Shown one piece after another: positions 1-12,897 of a stretch of 64,000 bases of DNA. Source of the stretch: Nymphaea colorata (lineage: Eukaryota > Streptophyta > Magnoliopsida > Nymphaeales > Nymphaeaceae); assembly GCF_008831285.2 (NCBI RefSeq), contig NC_045151.1, positions 2,599,544 through 2,663,543 on the forward strand. The letters run 5' to 3'. A model generated the notes under the pieces. That model made no database searches. It had not been told where the DNA came from and worked only from the letters and a program-made list of their open reading frames with translations. Positions within the stretch are counted from its first letter, which is position 1. Every line of letters begins with the position of its first letter. The position numbers and the translations under genes were made by a program.

Positions 1-572
1 TCAACCAAATGAAAAAATGTAACCTTATAAACTACGACTGTGAGATAGGCTGTGAAAGACACCACACGGTAGGCTGTGAAAGACGCCACACGGCACTTGC
101 GCAATTGAACGGGACTGCACTGAATCGGCCTGGAGAAACGTTCATATATTGCGGATTTCCTTTTTACTTTTACACGTGGTAGTTACAGACAGGGCCCCCG
201 AACAGGCAATCGCTTGTTTCCTCCGGACGAACTTAGACGCAGATGAAAACTCTACTCATACTCTCGTCCAATACAATTAAAACGCTGGAAAATCTAAACT
301 GTAACAAAAAAATTTAGGCCGGGAGGCACAATTTCTGGAATATGAGGAGGTAGTTCTTATTCATGAAAAGTTGGTAAATTTCTGAAAAAAAGAGTGAGGG
401 AGAAAAGGTTGCCGCCCCATTTTTTGGAAAAAAAGAAATTTGGTGGACGTGGGAGCACTGAACACCATTCGTCTTCATGGTAGCCTCTCATTCCTCCTCC
501 CGCACGAAGCGAGACGTCTCTCTCCCTCTTTCTCTCTCGCGGAGTTGAGGTGAGCAGAGATGAAGTGAGAGG
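1..572. other. 5' flank of the DUF2358 gene
   Basis: No gene is seen here. The last 70 bases before the start codon of the downstream gene are CT-rich (about 515-545), which is typical of plant 5' leaders. A short tandem duplication sits at 46-93. No clear TATA box was identified at the expected spacing. Confidence 0.5.
46..93. repeat. 24-bp tandem duplication
   Basis: Two adjacent 24-bp units (46-69 and 70-93), each beginning TAGGCTGTGAAAGAC, differ at one base (ACC versus GCC). It is a simple local duplication about 0.5 kb upstream of the first gene. Confidence 0.9.
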
Positions 573-1942
573 ATGGTGTCGATGGTCATGGCTCATCTCC
601 TATCTTGTCACCTGTATTTCTGCTCTGGCCTGCCCTCCCCACGAGCGACCAATAGGGGGAAATGGGCACAGTCGACTCCCCATCATGGCCTTCCGAGGAA
701 CACTCCATACCCATCTCCACTTCTGAGCTCGCCCTCCCTCTCCTCAGTGGTCTCCTCCTTCCTTATCACTAAGTTGGGGACTGCAGTCCAGGAGGAGGTT
801 GACGACAAAGAACATAACGATTTCTACGTCAATCTGGGCTCTGCTGTTAGAACTCTCAGGGAAGACTTGCCTCTCATGTTCACTAAAGATCTCAATTACG
901 AAATATACAGGTGACCTGCTGTTCCTCTTCCTGTGGTTTTGATCCCTTTGGCTGTGTCCCCTTCTAAGTTGGTTTATTTTCAAATTCATGTTTCGGTTCA
1001 CTTTCTCTGTCTTGTTCTTTTTTGTTCTTTTGTGATAACAAATAGCTGTTATCTCTCTTACCATGTTATCCAGCAACTCACGTGGTTTGCAACTCCGTAC
1101 ACGCATGCCTGCTTTTTTCCTTTCAAGAATATCCAGCTTGTAGATCCCTTCCGTGTGATTTAGTCAGTTGCAAACTCATGGTCTTTGAGCTAAAACTTTG
1201 TTTTATCAATTCGGCAGAAAAATAGGTGATGGTTTTTTTGAGTTATTCTGTTTTAGTTCTTTGTACAGAAAAATTGATAGTGGTTAGCCACCTTTCCACT
1301 TGATAGTCGCCTGTGCTTTTTAAGGACGTGGATTTGATTAAATTACTGTTTTATCCCTTCTAAAGAAGGTAACAGTCTCAGGTTCAAGCGTTGAGATAAG
1401 TTAGATAATCATGGTTTTAGCTCAGCCTTTCTTTGTCTCTTTGTTTCAGGGAAGATATAACGTTTATTGACCCGTTGAATAGATTTAATGGAATCGAGAA
1501 TTACAAACTCATTTTCTCAGCACTGCGTTTCCACGGACGGCTACTTTTTAAGGAGATTTGGCTAGAGATATGTAAGATTTGGCAGCTTTCGGAGAATGTA
1601 ATACTTATCCGCTGGACTCTCCATGGCATTCCCCGAGTGCCTTGGGAGTCAAAAGGGCAGTTCCAGGGGACTTCAAAGTACAAACTGGATCGGAAGGGGA
1701 AAATTTATGAACACACAGTTGATAATTTGGCTCTCAATTTCCCGAAAACGTTGTCCCCTGTTTCAGCTCTTGATATGGTCGCTGCTAGCTGCTCAGCAAG
1801 TCCAAAGCCAACATTTTTTAGTGGCTGTGTGAATTTTCCAAACTATCCCTTTGAAACGTCATCATGGTTGAATTTCTATTTGGCAGTCAAACAAACTTTG
1901 GATCAAGAAGGCCATCAGCTTACTTTTGCTTGTTGCAGATGA
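573..1942 (+). CDS. DUF2358 (NTF2-like) family protein
   Basis: This is a two-exon gene, 573-910 joined to 1450-1942, about 276 aa. The intron has a canonical donor (ACAG|GTGACC) and acceptor (TTTCAG|GG) in phase 2, and joins ...NYEIYR to EDITFIDPLNRF. The protein matches the plant/cyanobacterial DUF2358 family. The N-terminal half has FYVNLGSAVRTLREDLP; the C-terminal half has RFHGRLLFKEIW, then IPRVPWES and KYKLDRKGKIYEHTVDN, and ends with a PKPTFF motif and a family-variable tail. The family has an NTF2-like fold and unknown biochemistry; Arabidopsis homologues are nuclear-encoded. The first 60 residues are Ser/Pro-rich and could be a plastid transit peptide (inference). The start could equally be the ATG at 582 or 588. 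An AATAAA at 2177-2182 could serve polyadenylation. The family assignment is from recall of the consensus. Confidence 0.88.
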
Positions 1943-3698
1943 TGAATTTTGATCTTGCTGTTTTTGTCATGTGGCCTTTAACTTAATCTTGCTGATATTG
2001 TCATGTGCCTTAAAGGTGCTCTAAGAGAAGTGTTACCTGCAATATTGATGTGGTCAAAGATTAATACAAATGTTCTAAGATATGAATTCGTCCATTATGT
2101 CATAAATTTTGTGGATATGCAACAAGGGGATGTGTACATAGGTGATTGTAATCTAACATTCTTATAGCAACTTTTAAATAAAGCATCATGCTGTTTTTCT
2201 TGAACTTGATATGTTTTTGGTAGCTTACTTTGGTTACATCCATAATCAATCCCCAAATTACATTGATTTGTTCAGAACTTCATATCCCATCTTTAATTGA
2301 ATAGTTTATACTTTATCCTTTTTGGTTTTGGTACTTATGTTATTGGGCGATTTTTTTACATAACTTCTGCTGGTTTTCTTAGTCCTCTTTTGAACAGTTA
2401 TCCTTGCATTTTGGTGCTTATGTTGTTAGGCTGGTCTGGCACATTCTATATTGGGATTCTACTTGTGGCCATCTTTACTTGACTTGTTACACTTTCCATG
2501 TTGGGTACCTGTTTTCTTAAGCAAGTTCAGTTTGCATTCCATGTTGTCTTTCTCCATTTGGTTGTATGACTTACCGATACATATTGAAGTGAACAGAATG
2601 AAAATTGGCCCCTTCCGTTAACATTGTTTTAGATAGCCTGGCACCAATGCTATAAAATGTGTATCATGACTTTTGTTTCCAAAATAACGAACATAATATA
2701 AGTATAATGTAACATAATAAAAAATTGTAAATTTTCTAAAAAAAAAAATTTAGGTCCAAAATATCATAAAAGTTGAGACAAAAGTGAAAAAGAAAATTGC
2801 ATAAAGTATGATGTTAACTACTATAATTGCACAATCATATGAATGCGAATTCCATATAATATTTGAATGCTCAAGCTGCAAATAATAGTATGTCCTAAGA
2901 CTAATCTCTGTATTTATCAGAAACAATTGAATATTTAAAACTTCAAACTGCTGCCAGGATTAAATGGATCTGTAATGACATCCTTGAAAAACTGTATGAT
3001 TTTTAAAAATCTTGCTCAAAGAAAAAAAAAGGACCAATACGCTAACTTTTGCAATGAATCAACTCAATTTTCTTTTTCCCTTCATGTGTAAGAGTACCTC
3101 TTCTAGCACATTCAGTGTTCAGCCTCAGAAAGGGTCGGTGCAACTTTAAACGAAAAGGGGAAGTTCTGGCGCTTTCTTCTTTTGGGTGTAAGATGCTATC
3201 ATGGTTCACTGAGTAACACAAAATGATATTGAGTTACACTTATACCCTTATAAATACATCCTTGAAACTAGTTTCAGGATTGTAGTGGTATATGTTATCC
3301 CTATAATTAGGGAAAGTAGTGAGAAAACTTTCCTGTTGGGCAGTAGACGGGTGCTTCAGGTTTTCTACAGAATAGGAACCATGATCGGCATCTACCAGGT
3401 CAGCAAGTAAATCATGTGAAAAAAAAGCCTCGTCTTTGGAGATTTGACTAACACCACCAAGTTTGTGGTGGATTTAAAAGTACTCAGATTGTTATTTAAG
3501 TGAAGTAACAGGTTGTCTGATCTGCCTGCTTATTATGTGCAATGAAATGTATGAAGGCTGAAGTGGATTTAGCTAGGAGCATTTACAATTACACTGGAGT
3601 CATGGACATTGTCTACAGTAGGACTTGGGATATTTTTTCGTGAAGAAATGGAAATACAGGTTACAGAATGACTGCCAATTTCTGATATTGTACCCTTC

Positions 3699-3748
3699 TC
3701 TGAGTTACTTGCCAATTAATTCTTCTGAGTTACTTGCCAATTAATTCT
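3699..3748. repeat. 25-bp tandem repeat, two copies
   Basis: The unit beginning TCTGAGTTACTTGCCAATTA occurs at 3699-3723 and again, identical, at 3724-3748. Confidence 0.9.
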
Positions 3749-3769
3749 TTCTTTTATGTAATGCTGATG

Positions 3770-3857
3770 ACTCCTTTTCTTCATCTACTGCATTCAAAAT
3801 ATGTCCTATTTTCTCAAATAGGATAAGAAAAACCTCGTGTATTTTAGTCAATGTGCA

Positions 3858-3892
<35 letters not shown>

Positions 3893-3978
3893 TCCTTTTC
3901 TTCATCTAGTGCATTCAAAATATGTCCTATTTTCTCAAATAGGATAAGAAAAACCTCGTGTATTTTAGTCAATGTGCA

Positions 3979-4028
<50 letters not shown>
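3770..4028. repeat. 121-bp tandem duplication with (TA)n ends
   Basis: The segment starting ACTCCTTTTCTTCATCT at 3770 recurs at 3891. It runs almost identically through GTGCATC and into a (TA)n tract in both copies (about 3860-3891 and 3981-4028). The second TA tract is longer. The duplication looks recent because only one or two substitutions separate the units. Confidence 0.9.
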
Positions 4029-4029
<1 letters not shown>

Positions 4030-4634
4030 TAATAAGCAGAATAGTTATGCCCATCTTGTATTCAGGGAGTCTGCTGGCTGTTGCTTAGAGTAGCTTATTT
4101 TTTATTTCCATAAATCTCTCTGTGTCTCTCTTTCTTCTAATGTACAACAGTGCAAGTTTGACTTTTGTACTTTGAAATTTCTATCCTTGCTCATGCAATC
4201 TCATTATCAAGGATAATAAATAACGACAAACCCACAAACCTGTAACTTAGACCTTTCAATTATTCTTATCACATGCTTCTACATATCAGGTAGTGCATGT
4301 ATCCAATTTATTTTTGTAAGGTTTTTCTCTCCCTATCTTATTCTACCATTTCCCTCTCTGCAGTACTTTATTTTCATATATGCTGAGGTTGTTTTCCCCT
4401 TCAAATTACTTCATTCCATACATAGGACGTCCAATGAGCCCATAAACTTGAGCTAGGCTGATTTCATCTCTAGTTGGTTCAAGCAAACCAAACTTAGTTT
4501 GAGCTTGAACATCTATGACAAGATTAGCTCGAATTGGAGCTCAAAGGCGGTCCCTATCTCAAATTTAGCTTGTGTGAGTTGTTTTGTTGAACTATTGTTT
4601 TTCTTTTCTGAAATATAATGAAGGATAAGATCAT

Positions 4635-5502
4635 CTACTCCACTTCCCAAACCTTCACCTTGAGAATGTTCAATACTTCATCTGAATCAAGGGGCTTCTT
4701 CATAACCTGCAATTTCTCATCCTGAACCCTGAGAAAACATGAACTTAAAACAGGAAACTATGGAAGATGAGGTAAATCACTATTGGCCCTTGCCAGCATT
4801 CTATTTCTATCAAACTGTCGTGGGCAACATGTGAGGTGGGATCAATTGCCTTCATCAAGGAATCCTATCAAATTTGTAACTGAAATCTAAAATTATGTTG
4901 GAAATTTTGAATGGCATTAAGCAAAAACGTCAGTGCCAGGGATAAACACGATTATATGATTTTGTATACCTGATGCAAACTCCTTGATTAAGTGAGATCA
5001 TGTTATGAAAAAAAAAAGTGATAAACTCCATCATTCTCAAAGCTTCTTCCTAAAGAATAATGGACATAGGTTTCAATGTAGTGGACTTGTTTGTCCTGGA
5101 TAAAGTCATGGATAGGATGGGTTTTGGAATGGACCAAGATGGAGGATCTGCTAAAAAAGCTCCCTTCTCCATGAACACTAATGGAGTTGGACAGATAAAC
5201 TTCACTGTCTTAAGAAGATCAGAAGAAGGGATCTCTATTTTGTCCTTTGATGTTACATAAGCTTTTGCTGTCTTAAAACCTAGGAGGCGGTGTTTGTAGA
5301 CATAAATGCACCTTTTAAGCATTGAAACACTTTTATTCCTACAATCCCTAGCCACTTTAGCACTTATTAAAGGACTAGGATACTGGAGCTGCTCAATGCC
5401 TTGAATTTTCATTGTTAACTGGGTAGAAATGTGTAGCCTCAATGTTTGATCTGAAATGAACTCTATAGAGCAACTGAAATTATTTTTGGCTGCAGGAAGC
5501 AA
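4635..5502 (-). other. Coding-like minus-strand segments, unidentified
   Basis: Two segments read like protein on the minus strand. First, 4728 down to 4635 is a neat terminal-exon candidate: a TTTTCTCAG acceptor is followed by 30 codons beginning VQDEKLQVMKKPLDSDEVLN and a TAG stop. Second, 5502-5050 is a 150-codon open frame, unusually long for AT-rich intergenic DNA (for example KDKIEIPSSDLLKTVKF). Between them, about 4864-4790, the minus strand also reads DSLMKAIDPTSHVAHDSL. I do not recognise the family and could not join the pieces with consistent splice phases. They may be remnants of a captured or decayed gene, or chance ORFs. Confidence 0.3.
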
Positions 5503-8500
5503 GACCTCCCAATTAGAGAGCTAGACTTTCACTAGAGAAGGCTGTTTCTGTTAATCATGGAATGATGATTTAACGTAGAATTCAGTAAGTAAAACTTGAC
5601 ATCCACTGCTGTCTAGGAACACTATGGTGAAACATGTCATTAGTTTTTTCCCTCTTTGGTGTCATTTAAAATGACAGAACAAATAGAGAATAAAAATGCC
5701 ATCTTCAGCTGGTCCCGTGAACCATGGAGTAGTAGGCATCCAGAAGTATTTATGTTGGACTGTTGGAGGTTTTGAACGTGGCCCACCTGTCTAAATGTTG
5801 AGCCGTCTCTCTTCCATGAAGACAAAATTTATCTTAGCTTAACAAAAGGCAAACATGATGGCAGGAAGCACATGGATCCCCTTGAGATGTCAAATTACGA
5901 GTCAGGAAGCTTAAGAAGGCCAAGTACTATGAGGTTGTTCTGATGGCATTTTGCTGCTTAAGTTCCTCTATCATGCCCCCTTAGAGTAGGTGTGGCTTGT
6001 TTTATAGAATATGCACTAGGCAGATATGGATTTTCATCTTAAGCGTCAGTTTTGCAAAGTTGGTTTCCTTGAGCATGATAACCAAAACATTAAGGAGGAC
6101 TGTATGTGCCCGATAAATGTGTTATTTATATATAAATATAAGAACAAATTGTTGACACATCATTTGGTCACAGGCGTAATTCCAAGACCCTTGTATTCTA
6201 GCATGGCTAAACTTTCAATCATATATACACCCAAAATAAGGATTAGGGAAGTTCCAACTGGGCCCTTAGGGGCTGTTTGGTAGTAGGAACCACTTGTTAC
6301 TATTTCATGAATCTACCTCAAGGATTGAGGCAAGTTCATGAAACATTGTGTTACAGTATTTCACAAACCTACCTCAATCTTTGGGATAAATGCATGGGAT
6401 AGTAACAAACTGTTATTGTTGCCATGTAATTGGGATTGCAGTTTGCTTGTTGATGGTTTGATGTCGAAATAGCTGGATGCTTTCAGAAACCATATACTAG
6501 TAAACAAGTTAGAACAAAATGGACCAACTCACGCATTGACTGGGTTATTTGCAGTAGGATGGGAGTTGGGACACATCAATAACATGGTTGATTGAATTTT
6601 TGTACTTAAGTGAATGCTTTTTGCTCATCTATTCAGTATTTACTCTGAATATTTATTATTTTTCAAAAGGCCTTGATAAGAAATAGTGTTGCACCTGCTT
6701 CATATGGAAAAAATTATCCTGAAAAAAGTATACACTTCTATCAAAGCATGCTCAAGTGTTGGAGTCTCAACAAAAAGCTCGGTTGAGCTTTGATTTCTTG
6801 CAGAGGCCAATTGATAGGAGTTCCTAGGACAGGGGGAATTGGGATGTCTCTCCACGCTTGTCCTGTTCCAGTGGACAAAACAGTGTACCTATCCATCATT
6901 AGATGAAATTAAGAGTGGACAAGGTGTCCCATCCCCCATTCAAACCATGCTGGTACCATTGGTCCCACAGTAATGCGCCATTCAATCCGGGATGGAATGC
7001 AACAGGTCGAGCACATGGGCAGTGGTCGACATACGAGGGACACTTGCAATATTTGAGTAAGAACATAAAAATAATTAGAAATACATATTTGGTGACATTA
7101 AATAATAATCTTTTGTGATGATGCATACAGTAAGTTTCTTGTAATAGCATATTCTATGTGCATCTAAGAATGCCTAATTATATGTTTTAGCTAAAGTATC
7201 AATAAAGTTGTTAGCCTTGAGCAAGGCAACAAATCATGCTCCACTAGTAGTAAAAGGAAAAAGCAACCAATTTTAAGTTACTTTATTAAAAAAAAAATCA
7301 ATTCGCTACATATAGTTAGCACATTTTTCTGGGTAGCTACTTACAGAACTTGAGCGTGGAATTGGTGCACCTAAAGTGAAAAAGAGATTTTGCTAATTTG
7401 GGAAGGCAATTGGAAACAAAAATATGCAGTCATTTCTGCCCCATACAAATTTCTGCAATAAACATTATCATGACTGTGTTGCTTAACAATTTTGAGGATG
7501 AACAGGTCAATGATGCTGATAACATTAATGAATACCACTTACAAGTTAGCTTATACATTATTTTTGATATATGAAAACAAAATAGAGCCAATTGTAAAAA
7601 GTGTGTACCCGGTAACCATTTTGGGTGAGCAAGAAAAGTATTTCATCATACCATCTAGAGGAGAGCCACTGCTCCCATTGAACCCCTCGTCCTCATAGAT
7701 GTTGTTTGGTAGTAATAACAAATTGTTACTGTTCCTTGAATCTACCTTTAAAAAATGTCGCAGATTCATAGGACACACTAATAGGGTACGGGGTCCTGCT
7801 TTCGGCTTCAGGGAACCACCCCTACTGCGCTTCAAATTAAGCGTCAGTGGCCCCCCATTTTAGCATAGAGGGTTGACACATTGAGGATTCAAAACAGAGA
7901 CGGGTCACCTACCAACTTTACCCTATCTATTGGCGTGCCAAGCCCTTCTTTGGTAAGTAAAACTTTCATATTGTTGCCTCTTGTGACTGCTGCCCATTAG
8001 ATCTCTGCCAGTGGGTCGCTCGAGTGCACTTCTTCTTCCTAAGATGCTTCCCTCGCAGAGCTTCTCCACTTTTCTCAGAGGACCATATATGGGTCAGATC
8101 TATTGTTGAATTAGTATTGGCCCTGCTCTAGGTTGAACTAAACATATCCATTGAGAGAGGTCTCTATCACTGAGAAGAACAGTTCCATTTGTTCTTTGCA
8201 TGTGATTGGCCATTCGGTCAAGAAGCTTTGAAAAGAAGATAAAATTGCCAAAAATCAAAGTGGTCCTGCTGTATTCTGCCTTTTTTCCTATGTACCGTTG
8301 AGTTGGTGACAAAATGTCACTGGACATTATGCATTGACTGCCAAGTGGCCGCAGGAAGCACAAGAATGCTTTCTCCCTTGACAAGCTTGTATATCTGATG
8401 ATTTTCTGTTATGTTTCATAAAATATAGGGATAGTTCAACTTCAACATTTTTCCGGACTTACATGCGGCTGACATCCATTCCCTACCTTGTTGTAATTAA

Positions 8501-10789
8501 CATCCGTGATATTTGCACCTCTAGGATCTGTCATTTTGTTACATGAACAATTTAACCATAGCAACTTATAATGGATGCATATTTATCCAAGCGGGTTTAT
8601 GTGTGAAAGATACTGCATATCATTTTACTTTCTCATTCCTCCTCCTTTTTATTGGTGATTGTGTAATTCAATTGAATAAAAAAGCAATTTGAGTTGAATA
8701 ATTTGCCCTTTCTAGTGGAACCTATCTGAGATCATTATCTGTGTCCTTAATTTTTTACTCTGATATGTGGAAAATATTTGGCATAACCAGACAAAACCAA
8801 TGGTTAATCAGGAATAGTTGAGTGAAAGGCAGGGATTGACTGGACTAGCAATAGATAGGTGTGAATTTGTCAATTGTCTATTAGTCAATGATGAATTTAA
8901 AGAAAAAATCCGACTTTTAAATTCAAAATCTGATTAAAATCTGAATCGACTTTTTAATTCAAAAATCCTATTAAAATCCGAATCCAAATATTTAAAGATC
9001 CCATTCTGATCCAAAGACTTTTTGATTTGACATCAAAAACTAACTTTTAAATTGCTAACAAGCCTAGCTAGCAAGATAATTCAATCCTCCAAGGACATTT
9101 GATAAATAAAACTTTTTTATGAGTTCAACAGTTGTTTCATATAAATATATTTATTTGTGATTAATTTTTATATTTTTAAAAATACTCATTTTATTAAAAT
9201 TTCTTGATACAAGTTTTTTTATTATTTTTAGTTAAATAAATACATTATTTAAGATATCCTGTGTAGTTAATGCTTTAACTAGTTTGCTTGTTTACATAAA
9301 AACGTTTAATTAAATACTATATGAATTATTAAGTAATTAGTTTTATTTCATATAATTTTACATACTTTAAGTTAAATAATGTATACGGTAGCTATTTGAC
9401 TGTTATTATGTGTAACTTCACAAAAGTCATTACCTCTTAATCAGATTATACCTTCATATATAATTTATATTCTTGTTGTATCATAACTTTAAGTTGGTGT
9501 GTTTGGGTAGACCTTTTGCCCAACCATTCATAGGTCGCCAAAATGTGGGGACACCAACTCAAGTTCTCAGGGTTCGGATATCATCTATACAAATGTCAGC
9601 ACCTGCTTTTCAGATTCGGACATCAACTCACAGTTCAGATTCAGATATCAAACTGTAATTTGGATTCATATGTCAACTCAGGATTCAAATATACTTGTTA
9701 AGATGGTTAAGTATTTGTTCGGGTATTTGCTTAAATCTGAATCCGTATTCGATCGGATAAGATGGTTAAGTATCCGAGCATATTTACTTAAAACTGAATC
9801 CGAATCCGTTCCGTTTTTTTCATTTAGATGTTAAATTATTTATCATATCCGATGGATCCGTTGACATCCCTACTCCCAAGGCATATTTTTGAGGGGTTGG
9901 CCCTTCCTTATATAAACCATGTTTGCAATGAGTAAGACAATATACAAGTGAAATCTAAGATAAATCTAAAACTGTATAAGCTCAAAGTATGTGGTTACAC
10001 AAAGCCATACAACCGTTATTTTCGAGCTTCTGAACTATCAAAGTTCCTCGTCCTTTTAACCTTGGTTTCTTAGTTCATCTAGGAACCCAATCCTTTTGGT
10101 GAAAGAATTCATGGGCTCCAATGATTTCAACTTCTTTTGATATAATTAAGTATTTCAAGAGTACTCATTTGGCATCTCCTTGGGATGGGATTTTGATAGA
10201 GAGATTGGGGTTTTTGCTCAAATCCCCATCTCAAAGTCCAAAAACTAATTTGGGGAAATTGAAAGGAACGCAACAAGAAACCACATTCAAAGAGAGAGAA
10301 TGAAAGCAAACTATTAGGGTTTTGATTAAACTAATGATGGGATTACAAACGAAACGAGTCGTACGGCCCCTTATATAAGCTAAAAGTAGATCTGTATGCA
10401 GATCCAAATAAGAAAATGATAACTGGATCTATCTTGTTTCTGCATTACGCCATTCTCCCTGGGTTGGGGAAGAGTCATCCTTGATGAATTTAGATTGTTG
10501 GAGTTGCAAAATCAACTGATTCTTCATCTTAATCAACATAGGAAAGGGTGGGTTATGGGTTTAGACTTAGATAATGCAAAATTGCGGTGGGTTTAAGATA
10601 TAGATATGGGTTTGGTGATGGGTACAAATTTAAGATATAAATAAGGGCTTGTACACTATGTACCGGTTCAAGAAGTTGCATTTGGTTGAACTGCAGATTG
10701 GTTTGAATCGGTAGGAAGAGGGTGGAAGTAGTGATTTTTGTTTGAAACCAGGTTAAAAAGACCATAAACTGGTGCTGAGAAGGGGATTT
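5503..10789. other. Intergenic with MITE-like debris
   Basis: No gene is supported. There are two stretches with the GTTTGGTAGTA(A) signature (about 6268 and 7708), consistent with degraded miniature transposons. From about 8880 to 9872 the sequence is very AT-rich with many AATCYGAATCC-type words. That stretch ends in TTGACATCCCTA (9861-9872), which matches the terminus of the hAT-like MITE at 37524-37963. Confidence 0.4.
9690..9872. mobile_element. Truncated hAT-like MITE end
   Basis: The segment repeats words such as AATCTGAATCCGTATTCG and GATGGTTAAGTAT and ends at TTGACATCCCTA. That is the same terminal sequence as the 440-bp element at 37524-37963. A matching left end was not located, so the left boundary is arbitrary. 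Confidence 0.4.
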
Positions 10790-11763
10790 GGCGGACGCTA
10801 AAACTCCGTTTGGTGCGCAGGAAAAATACTGTGCATTAATTCACTCGCCTCACGCAGCCCTCTTCACCGCTTCATCGTTTTGAAAGCTTCCTTCGACCCT
10901 GTTCTGAACTCATCTGTCGGTGGCGGAACCGCATCACAGCAGCAGCGCTGTCTTTCTCAACTGCAGCAGCGTTACCTCCAGGTACTGGTCTCTCTCTCTC
11001 TTTATATATATTATATATATATAAACAATGAGGTAAGACGCAGGAGGTGCTTCCTGCAAAAGCAAGGGAGGGGGTAAAGGAAAAGGGGGGAAGAAGATTA
11101 CCGGAGAAGCTTATGATTTGGGATAGAGAAGCGGAATGATGGCCGAATCCTTTCCGTTCCATGCGTTTGAATGTGACGGTAGTTTGGTGAAACGAAAATG
11201 CCCACAGGGCAGGCGAGGGGATTTTTGTGCGTTGGCGTGTGGTGGAACGAAAATGCGCACAGTGAGCAGGGCGAGGGGAACTTTCGAGTGGCGGAATGAG
11301 GCCATCTTCTGATTGCTTCTGAATTTGATTGGTTACTGTTTTTCTGTTTTGAATGATTGAACGTTCTGCTGATTGTTACGCTTTGCTTTTGTTCTGCAAG
11401 AACGAGCGAACGTTCTGCTGATTGAATTATTTATGCATGTACGAATCATGGTGTTGCTCTAATGTGCCCCATTCATCTGGAATCCTTCTAAGTTGAAGGG
11501 GGTTTACTGTTCAATGCTTCAGGTTTCTATCATTTTGCAAGATAAATATTATGAAGCTTTATAATACTTCAATTTGGAGTAGAGGAAACAGAATGGGCTA
11601 GATTAGCTTGCTTTTATGCCACTGACGTAGAGAGCTGCAGAGGGTGAGACGTTGTGGAAAGATGTACTTTAATCCTGAAAAAGCTTTTTTCTGTTGCTTT
11701 CTGTGTCTTACATATATATCCTCCCTTGTGACAGTGAATTTTGTTGTTCTATGGAACTTGTAG
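10790..11763. other. GC-richer segment, possible non-coding 5' exon
   Basis: Between about 10850 and 10980 the sequence becomes GC-richer and ends in a good donor (CTCCAG|GTACTGG), as a 5' untranslated exon of a plus-strand gene might. No coding exon of a recognisable family follows except the single broken Rab exon at 11764. A short TATA-rich tract follows at about 11005-11030. Function unproven. Confidence 0.3.
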
Positions 11764-11830
11764 GAGTTGATTTGAAGATCAAGCAGCTAACTGTTGCAGG
11801 AAAAACTTAAGCTTACAATTTGGGACACTG
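11764..11830 (+). pseudogene. Orphan RABC2-like Rab GTPase exon, frameshifted
   Basis: A 67-bp block is bounded by TTGTAG| and ACTG|GTAAAT. It encodes GVDLKIKQLTVAGK in one frame and then LKLTIWDT after a shift. This is the beta2-beta3 region of plant RABC2/Rab18 GTPases, just before the WDTAGQE switch II motif. The intact exon is expected to be 69 bp here, so two bases are missing. No other Rab exon (P-loop, AGQERFRTL, NKxD) was found in the flanks. It is best explained as a single-exon relic of a duplicated or captured Rab gene. It could alternatively be part of a larger pseudogene too decayed to read. Confidence 0.7.
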
Positions 11831-12897
11831 GTAAATTTTATAAAGTGCTTATATGGAAGTTGTTGGAATTCACAATGTTTTAGTCTGTAGTTTGTTTTCC
11901 ATTTACTAGATTCATTATCCTCCTTCCACCTGCTTGACTATATAAGAGAAAAAAAAAGCATTACACATAATACTTGCTTCTTCGTGTCCAACATGTCCTT
12001 ACTGCACTGGTGTCTTAATTAGGTGACCAGGTGGATTGTATCCTTCCATGCGTTTGAACCAATTCATTAAGTGGGATGCTGATTTGTCAGGCTTGTAGAG
12101 TCAGGTAGATGTCCACAAGGTCCATGTGGTCAAACTCATTTTTTGTTTGTGAGAAGTTAAGGAATACAACAGATATCTTTTATCTGCATAATATGCAGTT
12201 CAATGTTGTAAAAGGCGAGAAAACGAGACGAGGCGTTGAGCCTCTCATGAGGCAAGACGTTAATTGAAGCGTGAATTATATAACATTTATCAAAATCGTT
12301 TTAACTCGTTAATTCGTTTAACTTGTTTAGTTAATTTAACTATTCTTTCAATATAACTTATTATATGCCAAGTTAAGTCGAGTTAAATTTAAGCGAATCG
12401 AGTTCTTATAACTAGAAATTGACTCGTTTAATATTTTAATATGTTTTCAATTCAATTCAACCTTCTGAACGAAGTTTACGAGTTTAAATTGGCTTGACCC
12501 GTTGTGGGGACATGAATCGGGTTACAGTAACCGGGAAACCATTCTACCGCTGTTCTTTTCTTATTTTACATTTGCAGTCCTTTTTCGGCTTGGCGTTGGC
12601 GTTTTTACTGAATTTCAGAAGTCTCCTCAGGCCTCCCGCCAGGGTCCCGCCCTTCTGGTCGGACTATCGTTCAGACGACGCCGGAGTGCAGGGTATTTAC
12701 CGGAGACCGGTAAATTTCTCTTTCCTCTTTCATCTCTCTCTCTCTCTCTCTCTGCCTTCTTCCTCTTATTCCTCACTCTCCCTCTGCGGCTCCTTCCTCC
12801 GTTTCTGGTTTCACCATACCTTTCCCCTTCTCCTTCTTTTCCTCCTCTTTGTCATGCGGGTATTTTGGTTGGCTTGTTTTTAATTGTTGAAACTTTT

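Larger units (their letters stand above)
1943..4634. other. Intergenic, AT-rich, no gene seen
   Basis: This stretch starts in the 3' flank of the DUF2358 gene and runs through AT-rich sequence with no ORF resembling a known protein. It holds a 25-bp tandem repeat (3699-3748) and a 121-bp tandem duplication ending in (TA)n tracts (3770-4028). Confidence 0.5.

Noticed and set aside
10121-10309. Overlapping ORFs on both strands
   Set aside because: They are coincident frames of about 60 codons on opposite strands with no family resemblance.
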